Shown: positions 1 through 5,044 of the stretch, piece after piece
How the letters are laid out: each line of letters begins with the position of its first letter
Numbering within the stretch: the first letter of the stretch is position 1
Assembly (NCBI GenBank): GCA_030669265.1
Contig: DAOVDY010000072.1
Location: 1 to 5,417 of the forward strand
Origin: Desulfobacteraceae bacterium
GTDB lineage: Bacteria > Desulfobacterota > DSM-4660 > Desulfatiglandales > B25-G16
Reading direction: 5' to 3'
Length of the DNA: 5,417 nt
Made by a program: the position numbers and the translations under genes
Notes under the pieces: model-generated
What the model was told of the DNA's origin: nothing
What the model saw: only the letters and a program-made list of their open reading frames with translations
The model's database searches: none

Positions 1-240
1 GAGTTTTTTGGGAGAGGCACGGGTTAAATCCTCGACGACGATGGCGACCTTATCAGAAGGGGAAAGAGAATCTTTCAAAGCCTTTGCGTGGATAGGGTTT
101 TTTAGGGCATTTCTGGTGAGTTCTCTCACATCCTTTTGTGAAGGATACTCGTCAAGATTGGCAAATGTAACGAGATTCCATTGGGAAGGGATTTCAAAGG
201 GTATTTTTTTATGCCTATGAAAAATGAATGCGCTTTTCAT
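1..240 (-). CDS. LarA/DUF2088-family nickel-pincer racemase-like protein, N-terminal part (runs off left edge)
   Basis: Reading the minus strand from the ATG at 240-238 gives 80 codons without a stop up to base 1, so the gene is cut by the window edge. Residues 41-80 match the N-terminal domain of LarA: LTRNALKNPIHAKAL, then a hydrophobic strand DKVAIVVEDLTR (63-74) ending in D-x-T-R-x-x-P (D71, T73, R74, P77), equivalent to the SDHTRPVP substrate-binding stretch of Lactobacillus plantarum lactate racemase. Family members invert or isomerise 2-hydroxyacids using a nickel-pincer nucleotide cofactor (made by LarB, LarC and LarE, none of them in this window). The nickel and catalytic histidines lie in the missing part, so activity and substrate cannot be judged. 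The start is moderately secure: AGAAG lies 3 nt upstream of the ATG, and an in-frame GTG at 285-283 has no better ribosome site. The gene is divergent from the TRAP operon, which suggests a related substrate. Confidence 0.85.
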   Translation of the reverse strand, partial: MKSAFIFHRHKKIPFEIPSQWNLVTFANLDEYPSQKDVRELTRNALKNPIHAKALKDSLSPSDKVAIVVEDLTRASPKKL

Positions 241-264
241 TGTCTTCTGACTCGCTTTTACCCA

Positions 265-280
265 CCTTAACTTTTTAAGG
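265..280. repeat. Perfect inverted repeat in the larA leader
   Basis: CCTTAA-CTTT-TTAAGG is a perfect 6-bp dyad with a 4-nt spacer, centred about 33 bp upstream of the larA-like start. It could be an operator or a small leader hairpin. A second dyad, TAACGAGTTA (291-300), lies 10 bp further upstream and abuts the minus-strand TTGACA. Function is not shown by sequence. Confidence 0.4.
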
Positions 281-418
281 CTCACTGTGATAACGAGTTA
301 TGTCAATATCCATGATGTATAGCCAAGGGCTGATTCGTGTATCACTCACTTGATGCTTTTTGCCAGATAGAAACACGTTTATGATATTTTATCAAGTAAA
401 AGGCCCTCAAGAACTCTT

Positions 419-440
419 TATCTAAGGCCCATTTTAGATA
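419..440. promoter_or_regulatory. Candidate operator, TATCTAA-N8-TTAGATA
   Basis: This is a perfect 7-bp inverted repeat with an 8-bp spacer, ending exactly where the candidate -35 TTGACT (441-446) begins. That position is typical of an activator site, and a dyad this long is unlikely to be chance right at a promoter. The regulator family cannot be named: the spacing is not the odd-centred T-N11-A arrangement of classical LysR boxes. Confidence 0.45.
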
Positions 441-477
441 TTGACTTTATGACAAAATGATGAAAAATATAAACTAT
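441..477 (+). promoter_or_regulatory. Candidate sigma-70-type promoter of dctPQM
   Basis: Two overlapping possibilities exist. TTGACT (441-446) is followed after 18 bp by AAATAT (465-470). ATGACA (449-454, five of six matches to TTGACA) is followed after 17 bp by AACTAT (472-477). Either would give a leader of roughly 30-40 nt before the dctP ATG. The -10 boxes are weak, which fits a promoter needing an activator at the adjacent dyad 419-440. No sigma-54 GG/GC element was seen. Confidence 0.35.
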
Positions 478-513
478 CTTATTAATCTCTAAACCTTACA
501 AAAGGAGGATAAA

Positions 514-1587
514 ATGAAAAAGGGAAGCATATTATTTGTTTGTGGCATCTTTCTGGTCTGCATGCTCTTTATCATCTCAACTGCATCGGCGAAAATGGTG
601 ATAAAATTTGGCCACGTTGCGCCTACCTTTCACGGGCAAAGCGTTGGAGTAGATCATTTTGCCAAGTATGTCATGGAAAAAACTAACGGAGAGATTGAAG
701 TCAGGACCTATCCCATGGGGCAACTTGGCGGTGAGCGCTCCATGGCAGAGCAGGTTCAATCAGGGACACTTCAGTTGGCTGCTATCACCTGTGCTGTACT
801 TTCCAACTTTGTCCCTCAGGCTGCCCTGATTCCACTGCCTTTTGTATTTCCTGACAGGCGAACCGCCTATGCTGTTCTGGACAGCGAGATAAGGGACAAG
901 CTCTTCAGTTATTTCCCTGCAAAGGGATTTATGGCATTAGGATTTACAGAGAATGAATTCAGGGATCTAACCAATTCGAAGAGACCAATCAGGAAACCGG
1001 AGGATCTAAAGGGCCTCAAGATTAGACTTATGGAAAGCCCGGTCTACCTTGATACCTTTAGGCAAATGGGCGTGAACCCTGTGCCCATGCCATTTCCCGA
1101 GGTGTACAATGCACTTCAGCAGGGCGTAATTGACGGTCAGGACAATCCCCTTTATACCTCAATACTGATGAAATTCACAGAGGTTAACAAATACGTCACC
1201 ATTACTCATCATATATTAACTGAATGTCCTATTGTTGCCAACATAGATTGGTGGAACAAATTGCCTGCCAAATATCAAAAAGTCCTTAGAGAAGCGGCTT
1301 ACGAAACAGAAGTCGTCAACAGGGGCCACACTATGCGCGACAAACTTTCCATGAGTGTAATGACCAAAAAGGACCCGAAAACAGGAAAAGTCATTCCGGG
1401 GCCAAGCATTTATGCCGTGGCCAGAAAACAGGGCGTGCAGATCATAGAACTTACCCCATCTGAAAGGGAGGCATTTAAGGAGGCCATGACCCCTGTTTAT
1501 AAAAAGTACAGGGAGATCATAGGACCCGATCTGTTTGATGCCTTTATGGCAAAAATCAAAGAGGTCAATAAATATTGTAAACCTTAG
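514..1587 (+). CDS. dctP: TRAP transporter periplasmic solute-binding protein, DctP family
   Basis: This is the 357-residue extracytoplasmic receptor of a TRAP transporter; it binds an organic anion in the periplasm and delivers it to the DctQ-DctM membrane complex. An ideal AAAGGAGGA (501-509) precedes the ATG by 4 nt. Residues 1-26 are a Sec signal peptide (MKK, hydrophobic core, ASA cleavage site). The mature part starts with the typical strand VIKFGHVAP. The family signature KIRLMESPVYLDTFRQMGVNPVPMPFPEVYNALQQG is at 169-204, followed by VIDGQDNP at 205-212. R171 corresponds to the arginine that forms a salt bridge with the substrate carboxylate in SiaP/DctP proteins, and N211 to the conserved pocket asparagine. 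The length is slightly above the usual 330-340 because of a loop with KKDPKTGKVIPGPSIY near 285-300. Substrate is unknown; the divergent LarA-like gene makes a 2-hydroxycarboxylate plausible. First gene of the operon. Confidence 0.95.
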   Translation: MKKGSILFVCGIFLVCMLFIISTASAKMVIKFGHVAPTFHGQSVGVDHFAKYVMEKTNGEIEVRTYPMGQLGGERSMAEQVQSGTLQLAAITCAVLSNFVPQAALIPLPFVFPDRRTAYAVLDSEIRDKLFSYFPAKGFMALGFTENEFRDLTNSKRPIRKPEDLKGLKIRLMESPVYLDTFRQMGVNPVPMPFPEVYNALQQGVIDGQDNPLYTSILMKFTEVNKYVTITHHILTECPIVANIDWWNKLPAKYQKVLREAAYETEVVNRGHTMRDKLSMSVMTKKDPKTGKVIPGPSIYAVARKQGVQIIELTPSEREAFKEAMTPVYKKYREIIGPDLFDAFMAKIKEVNKYCKP

Positions 1588-1660
1588 TTCTTCCAGCAAA
1601 GAATGATGCCCTTTTTTGATCAAGAGGCCTGGAAGAATGACAATTTCTAACAGGCCTCTT
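1588..1660 (+). terminator. Intra-operon hairpin region between dctP and dctQ (attenuator or mRNA-stabilising structure)
   Basis: Two perfect stems are possible. Stem A pairs TTCTTCCAG (1588-1596, immediately after the dctP stop) with CTGGAAGAA (1629-1637). Stem B pairs AAGAGGCCTG (1622-1631) with CAGGCCTCTT (1651-1660), with a 19-nt loop, and is followed by the T-rich TCATTTT. The stems share 1629-1631, so both cannot form in full. Stem B alone resembles a leaky terminator or a 3'-end stabiliser. Hairpins after a binding-protein gene commonly let it be expressed above its permease genes. Whether A and B form a real switch is inference. Confidence 0.6.
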
Positions 1661-1679
1661 TCATTTTACTGCAAGAAAA

Positions 1680-2171
1680 ATGTCCAAAATCCTGCGGATT
1701 CTAAACAATATTGAAGAATTAGTCCTGGGCTTCACCCTCCTTGGCCTGGCGATTTTTGTCTTTATCCAGGTCGTCTTAAGGTACGGGTTTCATTTTGCGT
1801 ACAGCTGGGCAGAGGAACTGGGTAGGTATATGACCATTTTCTTTACCTTCCTTGGCGCCAGTCTGGGTATAAAATACGGCACTCATTTCAGCGTTGAGGC
1901 CCTTGTCCAGTACCTTCCTAACAGGTATTTCCATCTGGTTAAGGCAGTAGTAAATCTCATATGCGGTTTGTTTTTTCTTATCGTGATATATTTCGCCTGG
2001 CTCCAGATTACAAAACTCCATAAATACGGGGCATTGACCGCTACACTTCGTATGCCAATGTATGTCCCTTATATACCCATTCCCCTGTTTTCTGTTACTA
2101 TAGCCTCAAGATTTTTTTACCACTGTTATATGCATGCTGTTAGTTTTATTAAAAATGAACCCAATAAGTAA
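1680..2171 (+). CDS. dctQ: TRAP transporter small membrane subunit, DctQ family
   Basis: This 163-residue protein has four predicted membrane helices (about residues 12-34, 50-66, 86-108 and 127-148), the normal size and topology of separate DctQ subunits. It carries the family motif VVLRYGFHFAYSWAEELGRY (31-50), with R34, the S42-W43 pair, the E45-E46 pair and R49, followed by GASLGIKYGTHFSVEAL (59-75). DctQ packs against DctM and is needed for transport with the binding protein. The ATG at 1680 has almost no Shine-Dalgarno sequence (only AAGA within GCAAGAAAA). It sits 92 bp after dctP and 20 nt after a strong hairpin, so translation of this gene is probably much weaker than that of dctP. 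I see no better start nearby, and the N-terminus at this ATG has the expected short cytoplasmic segment. The dctM start follows 15 bp after its stop. Confidence 0.92.
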   Translation: MSKILRILNNIEELVLGFTLLGLAIFVFIQVVLRYGFHFAYSWAEELGRYMTIFFTFLGASLGIKYGTHFSVEALVQYLPNRYFHLVKAVVNLICGLFFLIVIYFAWLQITKLHKYGALTATLRMPMYVPYIPIPLFSVTIASRFFYHCYMHAVSFIKNEPNK

Positions 2172-2186
2172 AGTTATGGAATTTAC

Positions 2187-3464
2187 ATGATCCCGACACT
2201 GATTATCTCTTTTATTATTCTTCTTCTGATAAGCGTACCCATATCCATAACCCTGGCAACTGTTACCGCAATAGCCCTGTATTTTCATGCATCTGTCCCT
2301 CTCCTTGTCATCCCCCAACAACTTTTCAATGCCCTCGACAACTTTGTTATGCTCGCCGTGCCGTTTTTCATACTTGCCGGGGCAATAATGACAGAGGGGT
2401 CCATCGCCCGCCGCCTGATTAATGTGATGAACGTCTTTGTTGGACGTATCAGGGGTGGAGGAGCGGTTACCTCTGTTATTGCCTGCATGTTTTTTGCCGC
2501 GCTTTCGGGATCAAGTCCGGCTACCGTGGTAGCCATTGGCTCCGTAATGATTCCCGCATTGACTAAATCCGGTTATGATGAAAAATTTTCAATAGGGCTT
2601 TTAACCTCTGCCGGTTCATTAGGTATTGTTATACCCCCAAGCATTCCCATGATCTTCTATTGCCTTGTTATGAACGTATCTGTGGCCGAGTTATTTATGG
2701 CCGGGATCTTGCCAGGGTTTCTTATCGGGGGCCTCTTCATAGGCTATACCATCTATATGGCCAGGAAACATAACTGGAAAGATAGAAGAGTATATACATT
2801 CAAGGAAGGCCTAAAAATTATCAAGGATGGGATATGGGGGCTGCTGTTGCCCGTAATTGTCCTGGGAGGAATTTATACCGGCATTTTCACGCCCACGGAA
2901 GCAGCAGCAATTTCAGTTGTTTATGCCCTTTTTGTGGAGGTTGTAATTCACAGAGAAATGACCTTCGCAAAATTAAAGAAGGCCTTGGTCGAATCGGCAG
3001 TTTTATCTGCCTGCCTCCTTTTTATTCTCTCCTGTGCCATGACATTTATCTGGTTATTAACAGCAGAGCAGATACCCATGAGAGTGGCAGAATTTACAGT
3101 GGGGTTTGCCAAGAACTGGTGGTTATTTCTACTCCTTGTGAATATCCTCTTTCTGATTATGGGTTCTGTCATGGACGATGTGTCTGCCATGATTATCCTC
3201 TCTCCCCTATTCTTCGAAACATTAAGAAGATTCAATATCGACCTGGTCCACTACGGAATAGTAATGGTTCTGGTTATTGAGTTCGGTTTTTTAACTCCCC
3301 CATTTGGGCTGAACCTTTTTGTCACTATGGGAATCACCAAGAAGAATCTGGTTGAGGTAAGTAAGGCGGTTTTACCTTTCCTGGTTCTTCTTCTCATTGC
3401 CCTGTTTTTCATCAGCTATATCCCGGCAATTTCACTTTATCTTCCGACTAAATTCCTGAGATAG
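2187..3464 (+). CDS. dctM: TRAP transporter large membrane subunit, DctM family
   Basis: This 425-residue, very hydrophobic protein has the length and topology of separate DctM subunits (about 11-12 membrane segments plus re-entrant hairpins). DctM is the ion-coupled translocation channel in the inner membrane. Visible family motifs are MLAVPFFILAGAIM (55-68), FFAALSGSSPATVVAIGSVMIPAL (102-125), the hairpin AGSLGIVIPPSIPMIFY (142-158), GIFTPTEAAAISVVYAL (232-248), MGSVMDDVSAMIILSP (325-340) and the second hairpin FGFLTPPFGLNLF (366-378). The two repeat-related hairpins (GIVIPPS and FLTPPFG) hold the expected small, polar and proline residues for sodium and substrate binding. The ATG lies 15 bp after dctQ with a weak GGA (2178-2180), so translational coupling is likely. 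The gene is intact and is the last of the operon; a repeat element begins within about 6 bp of its stop. Confidence 0.95.
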   Translation: MIPTLIISFIILLLISVPISITLATVTAIALYFHASVPLLVIPQQLFNALDNFVMLAVPFFILAGAIMTEGSIARRLINVMNVFVGRIRGGGAVTSVIACMFFAALSGSSPATVVAIGSVMIPALTKSGYDEKFSIGLLTSAGSLGIVIPPSIPMIFYCLVMNVSVAELFMAGILPGFLIGGLFIGYTIYMARKHNWKDRRVYTFKEGLKIIKDGIWGLLLPVIVLGGIYTGIFTPTEAAAISVVYALFVEVVIHREMTFAKLKKALVESAVLSACLLFILSCAMTFIWLLTAEQIPMRVAEFTVGFAKNWWLFLLLVNILFLIMGSVMDDVSAMIILSPLFFETLRRFNIDLVHYGIVMVLVIEFGFLTPPFGLNLFVTMGITKKNLVEVSKAVLPFLVLLLIALFFISYIPAISLYLPTKFLR

Positions 3465-3469
3465 TTTAT

Positions 3470-3576
3470 TAGGTGGGTTTCGCTAATTTTATGCCTCTTT
3501 CCAGAGACTAAGAACGGTTTGGAATACTGCAAAACAGAGCACAACCCAGCGTCTTTTTTACGCTTAACCCACCCTA
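3470..3576. repeat. Small inverted-repeat element (GGTGGGTT ... AACCCACC)
   Basis: GGTGGGTT (3472-3479) and AACCCACC (3566-3573) are perfect inverted ends about 100 bp apart. With one bulged C the pairing extends outward to TTA/TA. Inside lies AGCGT-CTTTTTT-ACGCT (3548-3564), and AACCC occurs just before it (3543-3547). GGTGGGTT..CGC ends resemble the REP/MITE-like palindromes found scattered between bacterial genes. It starts almost at the dctM stop, so it would form the 3' end of the operon mRNA. No transposase is present. Copy number cannot be assessed from one window. Confidence 0.5.
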
Positions 3577-3588
3577 CATAAAGGTAAT

Positions 3589-3609
3589 AGCAATGTTGCT
3601 TTTCTTTTG
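3589..3609 (+). terminator. Weak candidate terminator for dctPQM
   Basis: AGCA-ATGT-TGCT (3589-3600) is followed directly by TTTCTTTTG. The stem is only 4 bp, so it is a poor intrinsic terminator. It is listed because no better plus-strand terminator is seen in the 130 bp after dctM. Confidence 0.25.
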
Positions 3610-3631
3610 TTAACCTTCACTAATCTATAAC

Positions 3632-3898
3632 TTCAGACCTCGTTATTTGATCAAAGGATTAGGTCCGTTTTTTGGACATCACCCTCATCATAATGGCTAT
3701 ATGGAGCCAAATTGAGGAATTGTGAATTTAGGGATTGAGGGATTAAGATAAGGAAAAGATTCATATTTCAATTCCTAAATTCCTGAATTCCTAAATACCT
3801 AAATTCTACGAGTGTCCAATTTTCATGCAAGCTGTACAAAAACAAACGAGAACAATTACTTAACCACGCAACTTCTTAACCACTTAACGAGGTCTGAA
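3632..3898. repeat. 267-bp segment bounded by a perfect 14-bp inverted repeat (MITE-like)
   Basis: TTCAGACCTCGTTA (3632-3645) recurs as its exact reverse complement TAACGAGGTCTGAA (3885-3898). A second nested pair, TTGGACA (3672-3678) and TGTCCAA (3813-3819), and an inner octamer palindrome (3713-3806) share roughly the same centre, so the whole segment is an imperfect nested palindrome. TTAACCAC is repeated at 3860-3867 and 3876-3883 near the right end. There is no coding frame. It could be a non-autonomous mobile element or a recombination-built repeat. No target-site duplication was recognised. Confidence 0.5.
3713..3806. repeat. Inverted pair of 8-bp-period arrays (TNAGGRAT / ATTCCTNA)
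   Basis: The left arm has TGAGGAAT (3713-3720), a 7-base TGTGAAT, TTAGGGAT (3728-3735) and TGAGGGAT (3736-3743). The right arm has ATTCCTAA, ATTCCTGA, ATTCCTAA and ATACCTAA back to back (3771-3802), then ATTC. The right units are reverse complements of the left family, so the region can fold as a long AT-rich hairpin with an apex near 3744-3770. It lies between convergent genes and could hinder read-through from both sides. I cannot assign it to a named repeat family. Confidence 0.6.
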
Positions 3899-3930
3899 CT
3901 TTGAACCCCTGAACCATTGAACCCGTGAAA
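3895..3930. repeat. Short tandem array with 8-bp period (TGAACCNN)
   Basis: TGAAC begins at 3895, 3902, 3910 and 3918, with TGAAA at 3926, giving spacings of 7, 8, 8 and 8 bp and a unit of about TGAACCCN. The first copy overlaps the right end of the 14-bp inverted repeat. The sequence is unrelated to the ATTCCTAA array but has the same period. The first four copies are too few and too short for CRISPR. Confidence 0.5.
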
Positions 3931-3972
3931 GGTTACAATTTTTCCAATACAGCCAGGACTGGTCTGAGACGA

Positions 3973-3992
3973 GAAAAAAGGCCATTTCTGGC
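3973..3992 (-). terminator. Candidate intrinsic terminator of the toroid-protein gene
   Basis: On the minus strand, 10 nt after the stop codon, GCCA-GAAA-TGGC (3992-3981) forms a 4-bp stem closed by a GNRA-type loop and is followed by C and six T (3979-3974). Just upstream, GGATAC-TAAATA-GTGTCC overlaps the stop codon as a second small hairpin. The stem is short, so strength is uncertain. Confidence 0.45.
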
Positions 3993-4002
3993 TGGACACT
4001 AT

Positions 4003-4980
4003 TTAGTATCCAACCGCCTTTAAGGCCCAGATTACAAAGCAGGTTGTCTGGGTGTTTGCCTTCTTTTTCTTCTTAAACTCCTTGGGCGTATTACTAACAA
4101 AAACACCATTTGGCCTCTGTACATCCGCCAGATATTCAACAGCCCTCTGTGCCTTCTTGTTGTATCCTTTTACACTTGACAGGGCAAGAATGGCATAAGC
4201 AGTGAGTTCAGGGTCAGAACTGGTTGCTGGGTGACAGAAGATAACAAATCCTCCATTACGCGCTGTCTGTGTCTCCGTAAGCCAGGCGAGCCCTTTCTGC
4301 ATGCACTTTGATCCTGGTCTCTCACCATAACTTGCCAAGGCAACAAGAGCCCAGGATGTTCCCAGTGATAAGGATTTTCCGCCTTTTGGCATGCCCCAAC
4401 CCCCGTCAAGATTTTGAGCCTCTTTTATCCAGGCGATGCCGCGCTTGACAGATGGGTCACTACCGGGAATACCTATCATTTTAAAGGCCGCTAAAACTAC
4501 CCCTGTATAAATGGATAGACTTGGTCCCTTCAGGCCAGACCTCCAACCTCCATCATTATTCTGGACATCTTTTAACCAGGACACACATCTATTGATACTG
4601 TCTTTTCCCTGGCGTGATTCTTTCAAGGCCATTATTGCAAAGGCAGTATGAGCCGCGTTACTATTAAAGCTCCCGTTTTTGCCCTGGGAGGAGATGATAT
4701 AAGCAAGCCCATCTAGCCCTTGTTTATATCTCTCATCCCCCAACTTTATATTCATAAATATAGATCTTGTTGCCCATAGTGTAGCCTCTAAGTCACTCCC
4801 ACCCTCTTTTTCAACGAGAGGCCAGCTCCCGTCAGGATTCTGGATTTTCAATACATAATTCATGGCGTTCTTCATAACAGCCTGCCCAGGTCCCTTGACC
4901 TCTGCCATTGACATAGAAAAAAAGAATAAGGCCTGAGTAATGATTACAGCCAATACAAAAGGAACATGTTTTTTTCTCAT
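4003..4980 (-). CDS. Exported protein with six prenyltransferase/squalene-cyclase-type (QW-like) repeats
   Basis: This 325-residue protein starts at an ATG preceded 6 nt upstream by AAGGAGG (4993-4987). Residues 1-26 form a signal peptide (MRKKH, hydrophobic core, SMA cleavage), so it should be periplasmic or secreted. Six repeats of about 50 residues follow, each ending in a QW-like motif: QNPDGSW (47-53), QGKNGSF (99-105), QNNDGGW (140-146), QNLDGGW (189-195), QTARNGGF (238-245) and QRPNGVF (288-294). Each is preceded by an aromatic-containing helix such as VSWLKDV, IAWIKEA or LAWLTET. Six such helix pairs are the number needed for a closed alpha6-alpha6 toroid, as in terpene cyclases and prenyltransferases. 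The DxDD acid motif of squalene-hopene cyclases is absent and the protein is about half their length, so cyclase activity is unlikely. Cysteines are at 132, 226, 249 and 314, and a lysine run at 303-307. It may bind a ligand or glycan, or act as a lyase-like or structural protein; function is unknown. Confidence 0.88.
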   Translation of the reverse strand: MRKKHVPFVLAVIITQALFFFSMSMAEVKGPGQAVMKNAMNYVLKIQNPDGSWPLVEKEGGSDLEATLWATRSIFMNIKLGDERYKQGLDGLAYIISSQGKNGSFNSNAAHTAFAIMALKESRQGKDSINRCVSWLKDVQNNDGGWRSGLKGPSLSIYTGVVLAAFKMIGIPGSDPSVKRGIAWIKEAQNLDGGWGMPKGGKSLSLGTSWALVALASYGERPGSKCMQKGLAWLTETQTARNGGFVIFCHPATSSDPELTAYAILALSSVKGYNKKAQRAVEYLADVQRPNGVFVSNTPKEFKKKKKANTQTTCFVIWALKAVGY

Positions 4981-5044
4981 CTTTCTCCTCCTTTACTAAG
5001 AATTAACACAGAAAAACCGATCATACCTTAATACCAATGGGATA
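4981..5044 (-). promoter_or_regulatory. 5' region of the toroid-protein gene
   Basis: Besides the strong ribosome site (4993-4987), a TATGAT -10-like hexamer lies on the minus strand at 5025-5020, 39 nt upstream of the ATG. No TTGACA-like -35 sits 16-18 bp above it, so the promoter is tentative. Confidence 0.25.

Larger units (their letters stand above)
241..513. promoter_or_regulatory. Divergent intergenic control region between the larA-like gene and dctPQM
   Basis: This 273-bp gap must contain promoters for both directions. I see no coding frame in it. It is AT-rich and holds several short perfect inverted repeats: CCTTAA-CTTT-TTAAGG (265-280), TAAC-GA-GTTA (291-300), TGATA-TTT-TATCA (382-394), ACTTGAT/ATCAAGT (348-354 and 391-397), and TATCTAA-N8-TTAGATA (419-440). 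On the minus strand a perfect TTGACA lies at 306-301, but no convincing -10 follows at 16-18 bp, so the larA promoter is not defined. The density of dyads suggests regulator binding, possibly one regulator controlling both directions; no regulator gene is visible. Confidence 0.6.

Noticed and set aside
8..220. Plus-strand 70-codon reading frame at the left edge
   Set aside because: It lies antisense to the minus-strand LarA-like sequence, which has a clear family motif; the plus-strand frame has no family signature.
241..513. Sigma-54 promoter for the TRAP operon
   Set aside because: TRAP operons in some bacteria use sigma-54, but no GG-N10-GC element with TGGCAC/TTGC character was found.
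577..759. Minus-strand frame inside dctP
   Set aside because: Shadow of the well-supported dctP frame; no ribosome site or recognisable protein.
1216..1623. Minus-strand 135-codon frame across the dctP end
   Set aside because: Antisense to conserved DctP C-terminal sequence and the intergenic hairpin; no independent support.
1588..1660. Known metabolite riboswitch in the dctP-dctQ gap
   Set aside because: At about 73 nt with two simple stems it shows no conserved core of a riboswitch class I know.
2834..3280. Plus-strand 148-codon frame inside dctM
   Set aside because: Out-of-frame shadow of DctM; the dctM frame carries all conserved motifs through this stretch.
3663..3677. GTCC-GTTTTTT-GGAC as an intrinsic terminator
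   Set aside because: The T-run is in the loop rather than after the stem, and the stem is only 4 bp.
3771..3930. CRISPR array
   Set aside because: Repeat units are 8 bp with no unique spacers of 25-40 bp, and no cas genes are present.
4170..4409. Minus-strand 79-codon frame inside the toroid-protein gene
   Set aside because: Overlaps QW-like repeats in another frame and has no features of its own.
4003..4980. Calling the toroid protein a squalene-hopene cyclase
   Set aside because: The DxDD motif is absent, the length is about half that of a cyclase, and a signal peptide is present.
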